Below are positions 10,060 to 22,260 of a stretch of DNA of 64,000 nt, in pieces. The notes under the pieces were generated by a model. That model was given only the letters and a program-made list of their open reading frames with translations. It ran no database searches and was not told where the DNA came from. The translations under genes were made by a program, and so were the position numbers. Position 1 is the first letter of the stretch, and each line of letters opens with the position of its first letter. Source of the stretch: Epiperipatus broadwayi (lineage: Eukaryota; Onychophora; Udeonychophora; Euonychophora; Peripatidae); NCBI GenBank assembly GCA_028023455.1, contig JAQFVV010006471.1, positions 620,001 to 684,000 on the forward strand, given 5' to 3'.

Positions 10060-11126
10060 CATCTGGGTCTCGTTTTACGCGATAGATAGGTTCCTCAGAA
10101 AACATGCACAAAGGAAATCATGCAAAAATAGACATAACTTACATTGAAAAAGGGGGGATGTGGTCTGTGATTTTTCAAAATTCGCATTAAAGCAAAGCAC
10201 CTATGTAAAAGTACTTTAAAATTTGTGCAAACAAAAAAAAAAAATAAGGAAATAAAATATGTCTAATAAAAAATTTCAAATTTGAAAAAAATTGATACAA
10301 GACAAACTTTTTTAACTATAATATTTAATTTTATTCAAAATAATATATTTTTATGCATAAGTTACAGTACAGTAATTTACATTTTTTATACATGTTTTAA
10401 TTATTATAGCTATTTGCTGAAAAACACGTTCGTTTGCAAACAACTAGCGCCAACTTCACACTTATGTTGTGTCAATGGTTTTTTGGTGACAATGTAATTA
10501 GTAATTAATCTTTGAGATGATGATTTTATTAATTATTTATAAACTAACAACTAAAAATTAAATTATTTTTGTCTTTATCAATTCCGTTTAAAAATCAAAT
10601 TTCACATCACTTTAATTTCAAGTTGTCGTAAATAATTTTTAAATTGTTAATTACAATTAAAAATCATATTTTAATTTTTAATTGTCAAATTTAATTGTGC
10701 CCACTGCTATTACTGACCTTTTAAAAATAAACTTGTGAACACTAAATGATTAATAATTGATTACATTTTTTTTTAAAGAGCAAAAACCGAATGTGATTTA
10801 AAATGCAATATTAACACGCACAATGTTTGAAAAAATTTACATTATAATCTTGTAAAATTTAATGTGTGTATACATAAAATGTGGAAATCATGATTTTAAT
10901 TTCATTATTGCATAAAATCTTACTATTATAAAGCACTGAAGATATTGAGATTACTAAGATGAAAGTCGAATTCCAATAATGTGCTATTACTTTCAATATA
11001 ACGTAAGGGCGTGAAATTTATTATTTAAAGTAATAGTGCATTATCGGAGTTCGACTTCCGGTGAAACAGAAATCATGTAAGTTCAAAATCATGTTAAATA
11101 AGTTCGCATAAAAAGAGACCCAGGTG
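10060..11126. mobile_element. 1.07-kb non-autonomous TIR element
   Basis: The left end reads CATCTGGGTCTCGTTTTACG at 10060. The right end, read inwards on the minus strand from 11126, is CACCTGGGTCTCTTTTTATG. The pairing covers about 24 bp with few mismatches, and both ends are flanked by TA (10058-10059 and 11127-11128). The interior is AT-rich, lacks a transposase frame and holds a strong internal hairpin at 10961-11058. The TA duplication suggests a Tc1/mariner-like or similar transposase acting in trans, but in AT-rich DNA a TA pair is weak evidence. Confidence 0.6.
10961..11058. repeat. Internal hairpin of the 10-11 kb element
   Basis: Inverted arms of about 33 bp: GAAAGTCGAATTCCAATAAT on the left pairs with ATTATCGGAGTTCGACTTC on the right, and GCTATTACTTT pairs with AAAGTAATAGT. 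The loop is about 30 nt. It sits close to the right terminus of the TIR element. Confidence 0.7.
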
Positions 11127-11128
11127 TA

Positions 11129-12600
11129 TTAAATAATTAAATGATTAGATGTACTGGAGATCACATGATATTTAAGTAATGGAAATTAAAGGCTGATATA
11201 TGGCCTAGAAAACTTTAACCCTTGCATCAGTCATTCTCTGCCTGATTTAAATCATATAGAACATTACATATGAATAACACAAAATGATGTATAATATTTC
11301 TTAATACTAACATAGCCTGTATAGTTAAGCTTAGATACATAAACAATTGGATTCTAAAAAAAAATCAATAAGTACTTATCTCACAATGTGACTTTTGGAG
11401 TATTTTAAAATAAATCAATCTCTAAATACGTCATAACTGATTTCATAACCTTTAATACAGATGTAATGTTTTAACATATTTAAATTAAATATAACGAAAA
11501 GCTTAAAGTAGATATGACTTTATTGTTTGTTCTTTAGTTTTAAATGATTTACATTTAGTGAGATAACATAATTACATTTTCTAATTATATCCATAATTAA
11601 AAAACATTATATTCATTCATTACAAATGTCAATACATTAACAAGCTAGTTAAAATAATGTCCTAGAAAATGATTGTGAAAGTACATACATAAGAATCATT
11701 AATAAAAATAATATAATCCATTACTTGAAAGGTTTTGGAAATAAGTGAAACATTAAAGAAGGGATTTACTTGCATAGTATTATCGTATGCTTTTGAATAC
11801 ACTACTTTTATAAATTTTTGTGCACTTACAGTTTTAAATGCTCTACAATTTTCATCTGAGCTATTTTTTTAGTAAAATTAAACAAACTAAGTAAAAAAGC
11901 TCTAATGAAGACTGTAAAACGGTCAAATCTGTAAATGAGTAAAAAATATAAGGGATGGGTTTTTTTAAAAAGTTTTGAAAACAATGCAAATGAATTATAA
12001 GAATTTAACAAATTAAACTTGACATTTTGATAATATATGCGATTTTAATATAATTATTTCTTCAAAGAGTATATTCCCCCAGAGATATATTTTCCTGTAA
12101 AAATTATTTTATACTAGTATTCAAATGTTTTCCCAAAAAAATTATCTTAAATTTCATTAATAGCAATCACAACTAGTCATGAAATGCAATGATTAAGATA
12201 AAAATATAAAAAAAGAATTTGTAATAGATTAGTTAAAAATAAAAAATAATTTTCAAAAAAGAAATTATTACAGAAATACCTTTCATTGACATATAACTTT
12301 ACAACATATTTTCAGTGAAAAATAAACAGTAATATTCAATTGAAAATGTAGAATAAATTACAAATATTATCAATAATCTCTGTTTCAACAAGGAATTAAA
12401 ATAACTGAATTCAATATGGCTTTGTTTAATTGTTAAATTCCTACAAAAATTATTTATCAAGCCTGAAGGTTAATTAAATAGATTATAGACTTTTACAATT
12501 GTCTAAATAGAGTATTTTAGCTTAAGCCTGTTCTTTTGCTTTAGTGATATTTAAATGTAGAATACAAATATATAATATATAGTATAACTTGATGGTTGAG
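11129..12600. other. AT-rich stretch without identified gene
   Basis: No gene, RNA or clear repeat seen. Small open frames such as 11826-12011 on the minus strand look random. Confidence 0.55.
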
Positions 12601-12632
12601 ATTTCTGATAAAAAAGAGAATGCAAAAGTTGA

Positions 12633-13040
12633 TTGATTGATTTCAAAAAAGTTGATACCTGCAGTTCAGATCATCTATCTGAAATGGAACATTTCAGCTC
12701 TGCTGCAATCAATAATAAAATAAACTTATTCAGGCTTGCAACTACTAGCTCAGATGAAGATGACAACTTAAACTCAAAAATCAACCCAGTACATAACTCA
12801 AAATTGAATATACTGTAGCAGTTCATGTTTTAAAACAGAACACAGAGAAGAAGCATAAAACTACAACCTCTGGCTCCTGTAATGATCAAGATGAGCTAGA
12901 AGTGGATCTTTCAGCTGAGGCAATTCAACTTATTACTACAATAGTGTCTGAACACTTACAAGACTTAACTTTTAAGTCACATCAATCAAATATACCTTAT
13001 ACAGGCAGACAAGTGGTTAATCATAGCCTTGTAGATCAAG
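12633..13040 (+). pseudogene. ORF1-like region of LINE copy 1
   Basis: The first frame (12633-12818, 61 residues) is polar and rich in Ser, Asn and Asp (for example TTSSDEDDNLNSKIN), then a stop. Further pieces follow in other frames up to the endonuclease. Its position just before the endonuclease matches the polar ORF1-like protein of copy 2. No nucleic-acid-binding motif can be recognised, so the identity rests on position and composition only. Confidence 0.4.
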
Positions 13041-13730
13041 ATGTCTAGTTCAACCTGCAGGATAGTTGGCCTGAATGTTAGAGGTCTTAACTCACTTTTG
13101 CATGTTTATGCCATAAGACACTGGTTTAACTCTGTATCACCACACATTTTATTTATTGGAGAGACCAAGTTTCATCATAACTCTAGCAGCAACATCTTAA
13201 CTATTTTAATCAGCTTGGTTATGCTCATCTTCCACTAAATCATTTGGCTGCTGGCAGAGTAGGCATTCTAATAAACCACAAGCTACCCCCCAACAACTTC
13301 AAAATTATATATTCTGACAACTACATTCTCTCTATCAGCCTATCATATGATAGCAATTCAATTATTGCATTCTATGTTTATATACAGAACAATCCAGCAT
13401 GCTACTTGTACATTATCAATACAATAAACATGGTTACAGCCAGTCATAATCACCCATCAATCATCATTGGAGATTTCAACACTACCTATGAAGTCTTCAA
13501 TCACAAATATATACATCTGCTCAATAGATGCTTTATTAGTGCCATAGGTTTCTTTCCATCAAATGACCTCATTTTATATGAGAAATTGCCAATCTCTGAT
13601 AGACCTGTTAATTTATACATCAGAGCTTCACTACAGCCTTGAAGCCATCTTACAACCTGTAGCATTCTCTGATCATCATGCCTTGATTGCATGTCTTCAG
13701 ATGGATAGCTATGAGTCTAAGGCCACAATG
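13041..13730 (+). pseudogene. APE-type endonuclease domain of LINE copy 1, frameshifted
   Basis: The domain makes the first-strand nick for target-primed reverse transcription. Motifs appear in order across three frames: RIVGLNVRGLNS (Asn motif) and LFIGETKFH (catalytic Glu) in 13041-13238, GRVGILIN and IIIGDFNTTYE (GDFN motif) in 13244-13642, and LIDLLIYTSELHYSLEAI with FSDHHALIA (SDH motif) in the frame running to 13769. Two frameshifts break it, one near 13240 and one near 13570-13600, so no active enzyme can be made. The corresponding 246-residue frame in copy 2 is uninterrupted. Confidence 0.8.
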
Positions 13731-13743
13731 ACATGCTATCTCT

Positions 13744-14337
13744 TTGGAGGCATATATCCTTTTTCATAAAATTGATATTTTGTCCAGACCTCCAGAAAAA
13801 GCATGGTTTACTTTTATTCACATACTACAATCCCTGATAAGCTTTCACACTCATAGATTAAAGGGAACAAGCTCATTGATGAGTGATCTGGAGATTATTA
13901 ATAATGAAATTAAAAAGTTTTCCACTGATTATTCTCCCATTCACAGCCTTATCACCCTCAAGGCTCAGTACAGATCCAAACAACTTGCACTGGCTGAATA
14001 TGTTGCAGCAAAGAGAGCAAAAATATATTTTGCTGCTCAGCACTGCTGGACCAGAGGATATCTAAGATGGGCACTGGGGGCTAAGAGAATAAAAGAAGTA
14101 CCTTCAGTATTAGAGCTCAATGGTACAAAAGTTTGTGACCAATGGATGGTGTTATATATTGCTTCTTACTTTGAACAACTGCTTCGGAAGAATTTACCAG
14201 TTGATCATTATGATTGGGATGGGTTTGGTGGCTGGTGGGAGCATGGAATCACTACAACTGACATTAAAAACAGGCTTTCACACCTGCCAGTTAGTGTGGC
14301 ATGCATGCCACTCAAATTTTCCTGCTGGCTCATTTGA
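13744..14337 (+). pseudogene. Linker between endonuclease and reverse transcriptase, copy 1
   Basis: A 197-residue frame holding ALAEYVAAKRAKIYF and QHCWTRGYLRWALGAKR. Copy 2 has the matching AAIAEIIATKNARLYL and QHCWTHGYLRWALGARK. The block is shared by both copies and lies where LINEs carry the region leading into the reverse transcriptase fingers. The last residues drift out of frame near 14300, where reading continues as HLSNFTVPI in another frame. Confidence 0.7.
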
Positions 14338-15074
14338 GTAACTTTACTGTTCCAATCATAATGATTATGATCAACCACCTTGCAAAACAGCAGAGAGTCA
14401 TCCATGATCTTTACCCTGTTGTGTTAGTCCCTTTTCTTAAAAAGAACATGGATCTGACAGATATTAAGAGCATAAGACCAATCTCTATGTCACTGATTCT
14501 TATTAAAATAATAGGTGTCATTAAAGAGAATATCTAAGGTAAAATTCTAGACAATATAGCATATACACAGTATGCCAGAAAGGGTTCATCGCTGCTGACA
14601 GCTATTGGTGAAGGCAAGATGCTGTTCAATTACATTCACATTAAGAGACTTTCCAAGCCAATTGCAGTCCAACTAGACATCTCTCAAGCATTTGATACTG
14701 TCAATATTTACATTTTATTAAATCAGCTAATTGGCCTTACTATATCAACAGAGATTTTACAAATCTTGGACAATCTACTGTATAATTGTCAGATCTATAT
14801 CTCTCTGAATGGATCTTACACAGGTAGTTTTAATCCAAACATTCCCATACCACAAGGTTCTACTCTCAGTGACCTTTTGTTTATAAAATATATAAACCCT
14901 CTGTTGACAGATATTAATAATAGGATCCCAGGTGTCTTTGTGCCTCGACTTAAAAGATCCATTAGCTCAATAGCCTACATGGATGATATGCTGGTCATCT
15001 TGTCTTCCAAAAAGTATTTAAATACATTATATCAAATACTTAACAATTCTCTAACACACTTCAAATTAATCTAG
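14301..15074 (+). pseudogene. Reverse transcriptase domain of LINE copy 1
   Basis: The first piece has VPFLKKNMDLTDIKSIRPIS, the fingers motif (K...D...RPIS). A stop follows at about 14535. The second piece (14619-15074, 151 residues) has VQLDISQAFDTVN (palm motif A with the catalytic Asp), IPQGSTLSDLLF (motif B) and AYMDDMLVILSS (motif C, YMDD in place of the usual LINE YADD or FADD). Both catalytic Asp residues of motif C are kept. A stop at 15072 ends the frame. The gene is dead because of the separate stops and shifts, not because of the active site. Confidence 0.85.
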
Positions 15075-15365
15075 CCAAATCCTCTGCATAAAAAATTTGC
15101 TCTGGAACTAAAAATCACATCTAACTTTCTTGGTGAGCCACAGAGATTCCTAAGCTTTTCCATCCATAAATTGCAATGTGCAATGTCTAAGGAGATTCAG
15201 CAATCTATTTCACAATCTACTAGCCAGATCGTCAAAACCCTCTCCAGGGTATATCTTTCAATTAAAGGAAAGGTTGCCATGTTTAATATGCAGGTAATGA
15301 CAAAAATCTCCTATTATCTACCAATCATAACAGTGTTTTAATCCTTTATTAAGAAGATTAATACA

Positions 15366-15935
15366 TTGTGTGTAAGGCTTTTTTGGAATGGCCGACTGGC
15401 TTCCATTAGCATTGCTAAAATGCAACAGCATCAGAAGCTAAATGGGATGTCTTTCCACTCTATTCCAGCCATTGACTTTCAAAAATCACATGCACTTGTA
15501 TTCAACCTGATACAGAAGTATGGGCACATGCAAATTGCTGACATAGTTCCACCTAAAGACAGGCCTCCACTAGCATTGACTTGCTGGCTTGACATCCTGC
15601 TCTTTGATATTAAAAAACATTATAAAATATCAGATAATGCCTTCAAGTTTAAACTTACTCTGTGGGAAGCTAATCTGCTTATTAACCTACAAGTAAGCAC
15701 AATAAAGCCAAAGCTTAGGATTTCCAATCAGAAGCTAATTAGTTCATTTAAATTCTGGGCTTTGGAAAAGAATTCTTAGACTATCTGGTCAAAATAAATC
15801 TGCAAGCTATGCCTACTAAATGGTTCCTAAAATACAGAAGACAGTTTGATGCTATCGATCTGCTGCATATAAACTGCTACCATCAGGATGAGACATTTGA
15901 TCACATCACTCTCTTGTATTGATCTTGGTAAAATC
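15366..15935 (+). pseudogene. C-terminal domain of LINE copy 1
   Basis: A 137-residue frame starts CVRLFWNGRLASISIAKMQQ then HQKLNGMSFHSIP. This matches the post-RT segment of L1/Tx1-type elements (F-x-W-x-G-K...GG/GM...P...Y). Past the stop at 15777, around 15870-15920, the residues NCYHQDETFDHITLLY remain from the terminal Cys/His motif seen intact in copy 2 (CHNCHRSCETFDHMINDCP). The remaining sequence to 16440 is 3' UTR. Confidence 0.7.
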
Positions 15936-16434
15936 AAAATGACCATCTATCAGAACTGTAAAGTTGACTTCTATAAAATTATGTCCTTCAGGGATTACAT
16001 GGTTTCTAGAGACATTCCAACCATCAGAATGTCTACCTTATTGACATATTCTGTATAGTTAACCAGGTGTAAGAAACTGTTCACTCTGCCATGGCCAGAT
16101 GTGGACTCTTTCTTTTTACAAACCTCAAAAAAACTTAAGGCCAGAGACAGTACTATGTCATCTAAATTGTTTGAACAGACTTGGCTGCTTTTTCAGTTTC
16201 TTTAAGAAGTCCCTACTTCTTTAATCTTTATGTTTTGATATGTATTTTATGTCTTGAATTTGCATTAGTTTTATCCTAGTTAATTGTATTCATATTATTT
16301 GTCAAGTTTTAAATTAACTATAGACTGTATCTATGTTTCTTATGTAACCAATTTTTTTGTTTTTATTTATTTATTTTGTAATTTCTTTACCCTAGAGTCA
16401 TTTGTATTACTTATGTACATGTATTTTTCGTTTT

Positions 16435-16440
16435 AATAAA
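16435..16440 (+). promoter_or_regulatory. LINE polyadenylation signal
   Basis: AATAAA near the 3' end of copy 1, in the context TTTTAATAAAGTTGTTTT. The same context (TTCAATAAAGTTATTT) ends copy 2, which supports it as a conserved family 3' end. Confidence 0.6.
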
Positions 16441-16460
16441 GTTGTTTTATAATTTAATAT

Positions 16461-17500
16461 AAAAAAGTTAACAACTGTAAATATATTGGTCAAAGTATTT
16501 ATATAGATGGAAAAAATTAATGGCAGTCTTCCTGCAGTTTATTCTGCTTATAAAATAAATTAATAGATAAAACCAACATCTCTATATGAAAGCCAGCCTT
16601 TATCTAAACTTATTAAGATAGCATAGGTAAAAGTATAAAATAAAATTATTAACATAAACTCTGGCATTATGATGTGGAATGTCCATATCAGGACTGCTGA
16701 ACTAAGAATTCCATACTTTTAAAATGATAAATAAGTACAGGGTGTTGGCAATTGTAGAACACCTAAAGCCCCAGGTATACCCTCTGTAAAACAATCTTTT
16801 TTTACTTTGACAATCTTTTTTTCACTTTGAAAATTCAATAAAATTACTTCAACAAAGCACAACGATATATCAAATTCAAATATAAACATCCTCTACCAAT
16901 TGAATGTTCAGCATCATATTGATATAATTGTACTTTACATCATCTTTCCAATAATGCATATCTTCAAAAAATTGATGGATTTATTTATACTGATTAATGA
17001 TAAAATACATTCTAATCATGCAGTTATTTGTTTTTCAAATTATCTTGTAAAGCAAACAACTTGCATTGAAGACAGTTCAAATGATAATGCAATTATTATT
17101 CAGATACATTAATTTTATGATTGCAATATTTACAAATCCACAATACAAACTGATTCTGCTCCCTGCTTACAAATCTCTACATCTTCAGTATTTACAGATT
17201 TCATTTCTAATAACAATATTTGGGTTTATGTAATGAGAATCAAACAGGCTGTGAATTTGTAGAATAGAGATTTAAACAACATTCCCTTACTCTATGATAT
17301 TAAACAAGGTAGAATATTTCAGTCAGTATGATAGGGAAGTCGAATCTATTTATTTGTTTTCAACAAAAATGATCCACCTTTAATTGCAGAATTCCATTAT
17401 TTTCCTCATGGAGAACAATAAAATCTTTTTAATAAATCTGTATTTTTATAGTTGAAAGCTATAAAATTTAAGAAAAGGTAATTAGCATCAATATATTGGA
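16461..17500. other. AT-rich stretch, no gene identified
   Basis: Between the LINE copy 1 tail and the Jockey-type relic. It may include eroded 5' parts of the Jockey element, but I could not find an endonuclease motif. Confidence 0.5.
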
Positions 17501-19420
17501 TATTTTAAACAAAATATTAATAAAATCTTTCTAAATTTCTCTTCTGCAATAGTCTTAAAAATTCAGGATAAAAGCTTGTAGGAGAAAAACAATTTATTCT
17601 ATCTAGAAATAAAACTATCTGTGCTTTTATAGCCAATTTGCATTCACCAAAGATTTGGAAATTGCTGACAAATATATATAATTAAAAAAAGGTCAGAAAA
17701 ATGGAGAGAAATCATTGAGAAACAAAACTTTATAAGATCTAGTTAGAAATCCTGAACATTTTTCCAAGTATTTAAATGAGGCACTACTGTCACTGCTAAT
17801 CAAAATGCCAATCTTATTTAACATACTTCCAAGATTGATATAATGAGGGGAAGAACAATTAGAGCAAAATTGCAAGCACTTCTTTTACAAGGTTCTTATA
17901 AGAACAATAAAAATCAGTAGATGTTGGTGAGCTCAAATTTTTCCATCAATATCCAAGAGCGGATAACATACTTTTTACTTTAAAAAAAAAATTAGAACCT
18001 AAAGCAAGACTTGATTTGTAAATTATTCAATAACATTATTCATGAAGAAAGTATTCTAAAAATTTGGTATACAAGCAAACCCATAACAGTTTAAAAACCA
18101 AATAATCCCAAAAATTATTGACCAATATCATTATTACATGTTTTTATGAGCTTTTTGAATGGATTATAGTATTCAAGAATTTTTCTCAATAGTTGAGTAT
18201 GAGCTTCCAATGTAAAATGTTGGTTTTAGGACTGAAAGAAACTATTGTGAACAAGTTCTACCTTTAACAATTTACCTTTATTGGCATAACCTTAGCTTAT
18301 GTTTTTGTTTAAAAAATGAGCTACAAAATGGAAAATTATTAATTTACTTGACAAAATGTTCTCCAGTAGAAAATTTCAAGTGATATTAAATGTTAAAAGA
18401 TGTACAATTTTATAAAATAGATCTGCCACAGCATTGAGTTCTGTCACTAGTTATTTAATATATGTATTATAATCTTCTAGACTTATATGCTGATGATATT
18501 GCCTTGATTTCAAAAAGACCATTTCCAAAAATAAAAAGTCAATAAAGTTGAGAAAAAATTTGAAAAATTTTAAGAACTTATATATTTAATTTTTTCATTT
18601 AAATATCAAAGATCTTGTAATTTGTTCATCTTTTGCAATAATAGTCTGTAGTTGACATACAATCCTACCCCATGCTCTAGAAATATCCTTGTATTGTAGT
18701 TTAATTTATTTTCTAGGTTTGATCAAAATTAATTTCTAGGAATAACCCTCTTGGAAAGTTGGCTACTACTATTTGGGGTTATATGAACAACTTCTTTAGC
18801 ATTAGCATATTTCATAGATGAATAATGCCACTTTTGTTTGAAGGGAAAGATTTTTGCACTAAGCATACAAATACTAAATTAAATATTACCATGAGTAATA
18901 TTATTGTAAGTCTATATTTTTGCAGTGGTTGCTCATTTTTTCACATTTTCTTCTTCCACATATTAAAAAAATAGCCTCATAGAAAATATATAAAAAATTC
19001 TTAAATAAATTGGACGTGTTACTAACTCTAGATATAGTTTTACCATCTAAGATTTGTTTTAAATCAAGATGCCTTTTTGGATGCTCAATAAATGAATTAT
19101 AGGTATAGAAAATATAATTTTATGAGGTTTCAATCAAGATATAAATGGTCACATCAATAGATTCAGGACGAACAGTGATCATTGTGTTTATCTACTTCAT
19201 AAATCAAATTTATCAACCACTGATGTCTATAAATTTTGGAAATACAAATTATGAATTATATATTTAATGACTACTAGATTTCTACCTACCAAAAGAAATT
19301 AAATGACGTAATAAAGGCAGTAGTTAATTTATCTCCAGGTTGAATTTTGTAGGATTTCTTTTTGGTGTATTGTTAATATTTAAGCAATCTAAATCCATAC
19401 ACCAAATAAATGTTGATAGA
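17500..19420 (+). pseudogene. Jockey-type LINE reverse transcriptase, strongly decayed
   Basis: Fragments in several + frames follow the order of the Jockey clade polyprotein. LEPKARLDL near 17994-18020 corresponds to the LGPKAR block. NPKNY, a stop, then PISLL near 18106-18140 corresponds to NYRPISLL. FRTERNYCEQVLPLT at about 18225-18270 corresponds to FR-x-x-RS...DQVL-x-LT. KMFSSRKFQVILN near 18355 precedes a broken motif B. YADDIALISKRP starts at 18486 (motif C). HINRFRTNSDHC plus YLLHKSNLSTTD near 19150-19215 corresponds to LNRLRTG...LHKWGL. Stops are frequent, so this is an old relic. The edges are uncertain and no endonuclease part was recognised. Confidence 0.75.
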
Positions 19421-20550
19421 TAGAAAAAATAAGCAATAAAAACATACATAAGTTTAATTTATATGAAGTATTTTTCTTAAAAAAAATTTACTATCAAAAA
19501 ATGTTTATGTACACAGTTTAATAACAACGTTTTATCAAAGATTAGTCAGAGCTTGACACTTAATAAAAGAGTAATATTTATATATTGCAAACCACACCAC
19601 AAAATATGGAATAAAGAATACTGGCTGGAAGTAGAAAAGATGAATCAAAAGTAAAATATAAGGTGATTGGATAAACTGACAAATAGTGAGACAGTAAGCT
19701 GAGCTAGATGTGTTGATAAAAGGGATAATACAATATCAAATAAAGTTTTAAACTAGATTCTGAAATATTGTTTGGAGCAATCTGCAAAAGAGTTAGAAAA
19801 GGCTGAATTAAATTTAGAGAAACTAACATTTTGTAATGCATCTAAATATTCATCTTTCCATTTGAACATCATCAAGCTTTATTTACAGCACAACAATCTA
19901 AAAAAGTGACATAAACTAAATGTACAATAATAATAAAAATCATGATAACAGTATCATTTCAATTCTTATAATTTGTAATAAAACTCTAAAATACAGTGAT
20001 ATACTGGATAAAAGCATTATTACAAGATAGCAATAAAATGACATTGGTTAAGTCTAAATATAAAAAAAATATTAAATAGTCATTAGTATGATATGCAAGC
20101 AAAGAGAAAATTATTGGTTATTATTTCAAGAAAATTCTCATGGTGATGTTGAGTTAATCATACTGTGAACTCATTATTGATTAACAATAAATCATCATGT
20201 ATTTATTGTATTAATTGTAACTCATATGATATGGTGCTATTATTAATGCATGCATATATGTATAATACTTTTTATCGTAACTGTCAGAATTGCACAACTC
20301 ACTTGCAAATCACCCAAGGGCAGTCACGCATATATTCTACATTCTAATGTAACAGAATGCCAGCTTTTTCTCTTTAAAGCCCACTAAGGATAGGGAAAAA
20401 CAATAGACTATTAACTATTTACCTAAGTTATTGATGGCAAATAATAATTACAAAAAAATAATGTGACTGCATAGTTCATTATGTATATACAGCACAAAAC
20501 ATACATTGGCATGGCTTTAGTTAATTAATTTATAAGTTCACTTATGGTAA
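19421..20550. other. AT-rich stretch, no gene identified
   Basis: No domain, repeat boundary or RNA gene recognised. A 60-codon open frame at 20165-20347 appears random. Confidence 0.5.
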
Positions 20551-20677
20551 ATAATTTTATTTGTAAATAACTTTATTGAAAAACCATATTTAAATAATGA
20601 TACAATTGTAAATCAAAAATAATAGTTACCCATGTTACTCAGGCAACCAGATGCTCTGATGTGGTCACTGGTGTTGT

Positions 20678-21211
20678 TTAATCCAGCTTGATCAGGCTCC
20701 AGGTGTTGTCAAATAAGAATCTGGATGAGATGATTCTGTCCTTATGGCGAAATTCCTTCTGCTTGGAAATGAATGTGTCTTCAGGCTTGGGATGGGGAAA
20801 GGTAAACTTGCTGTGACATCTGGCTATCCAGGTGGCATAAGTGATAAAGGTCGAGAGTCTTGTGGTGACATAATCCCTGGACAGAAAGCAACTCTTGATA
20901 TTTAAGATTTTGTTCAGGGAAATGTAGCAGTTGTGAGTAATGAAAGTTCTGATTTTGTCATATGCTGGACAATCATTTATCATGTGATCAAAGGTTTCAC
21001 AAGATCTATGGCAGTTGTGACATGTAGGATCTATTTTCTTGAGGAATCTCCTGTAGTGCAGGAACCAGTTTGTCTGGAGTGAATTCAGGTTAATTTTCAC
21101 TAGAAAGTCCAGGAACCTTAGTTCCAGCTTGAGATGCCTAAAGAACCTGGTATACACCTGATTGTTACCACCGAGGTAAGGAATGGTAGAGTTTTGTGTG
21201 GGAAATAGCAT
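20678..21211 (-). pseudogene. C-terminal domain with Cys/His motif, LINE copy 2
   Basis: A 177-residue frame with RFFRHLKLELRFLDFLVKIN, NSLQTNWFLHYRRFLKKIDP and the putative zinc-binding motif CHNCHRSCETFDHMINDCP (C-x2-C, then H, then C). C-terminal CxxC...H...C motifs are typical of several LINE clades, including L1/Tx1. The same motif is decayed in copy 1 and present in variant form in the truncated fragment at 34300-34760. The frame is open to its end but is detached from the rest of ORF2 by shifts. Confidence 0.75.
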
Positions 21212-21301
21212 GTTATGAGCATCGCAAATAAAGATTTTCTGTCTGAATACTAGGGTTGAGTGGTCATTGTGAGTGAGAAGGTAGCCAAGTATTTGACTTA
21301 G

Positions 21302-21592
21302 CTAGCTTATCTTCAAAGGTGGAGGTCTGTCTGATGGAATGGCTGGTTGTCCCATTACAATCTGGAGAAATTTCTTTTGGAGGATGTGGATCAGAGAGTG
21401 ACACTTTTGGTAATATATTGAAAAAGTCACATGCAATGACATACCATTATTTTTCCTATGTCGCTTCATGCATTCAATTCCTATGGCTGATGTTTTACCA
21501 TTCCATAAAAGTCGTGCACAGATTCGTTTGATTTTGGTGTTGAAAGTCTTTGTCATGTTAATTATGGGTAGAGAGTAGCTAATCTTTGCCAT
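21302..21592 (-). pseudogene. Post-RT W-NGK segment of LINE copy 2
   Basis: A 96-residue frame starting MAKISYSLPIINMTKTFNTK, then RICARLLWNGKTSAIGIECM and RHRKNNGMSLHV. It is equivalent to the 15366-15779 frame of copy 1 and to the F-x-W-x-G-K-x-P-x-I ... GG-x-x-x-P stretch of L1/Tx1 ORF2 proteins. It ends at a stop before the C-terminal zinc motif frame. Confidence 0.7.
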
Positions 21593-22260
21593 TACCTTGA
21601 TATTGAGGAGAGAGATTTTCCCTTGCAGCGATAAATAAACCTTGGCAAGGGTTTTAACTGTGTTGGTGGCAACTTCAATGGTGAAATTCTATATTTGTAT
21701 TGACATGGCTTGTGGTGACTTGTATATGGGGAATCCCAAAATGTTTTAGGGATCTGCTGAGAAAGGCAACGAGATCTTCTTGCTGGTGTTGATTTTCCAG
21801 ACTGATGACTTGTTAAGGTTAAAGGAAAGTTTGGAGGATTCGGAAAAATTTTTATTTGGATGAGGGGTTTTAGATATTTTTGGGAGGGTATGGTGACAAG
21901 TACAACATCAATGTAGGTGAGTACTTTACAGTGTTTCTTCAGCTGGGGTACATAGATTCCTGGAAGTTCTGCCTCAATCTGTCTAAGAAAGGGGTTTAAG
22001 TAGAGGATAAATAGGAGACCACTAAGTGGAGATCCTTGGGGTATGGATCTTGAAGGAATAAAACCATCTGTAAAGAAACCATTCAGGGAAATGTGGACCA
22101 ATCTGTTATTTAGTAGATTGTCCAATATCTGAATGATTTGAATAGGAATGTCTAGTGCTGAGAGGCAATTGAGCAGGATGTTGACACCTACTGAATCAAA
22201 CACCTCAGTGATGTCTAGCTGAACGGCAATGGGTTTCTATAGATTTTTTGGATCTGATAT
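21592..22260 (-). pseudogene. Reverse transcriptase palm of LINE copy 2, mutated active site
   Basis: Just upstream of the 22203 start the phase reads AVQLDITEVFDSVGVNILLN, motif A with its Asp. The 203-residue frame then gives SIPQGSPLSGLLFILYLNPF (motif B) and LTYIDVVLVT, which aligns with AYMDDMLVIL of copy 1. The second Asp of the YxDD motif is Val here, which should abolish catalysis. Beyond motif C the frame degrades into a Ser/Arg-rich tail. The fingers region further upstream (22260-22700) is present only as pieces. Confidence 0.8.

Larger units (their letters stand above)
12600..16460 (+). mobile_element. L1/Tx1-like LINE, copy 1 (near full length, broken)
   Basis: In order this holds an ORF1-like relic, an APE-type endonuclease, a linker with a conserved LRWALGA block, a reverse transcriptase, a downstream domain with LFWNGR, a C-terminal Cys/His motif, and an AATAAA at 16435-16440 followed by a short A-rich tail. 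The order and the downstream W-NGK...GMS segment resemble the L1/Tx1 branch of LINEs. At least five frameshifts or stops separate the pieces. Copy 2 on the minus strand (20550-24670) has the same order and similar peptides, and both end in AATAAAGTT[G/A]TTT. Edges are approximate and no target-site duplication was found. Confidence 0.85.
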
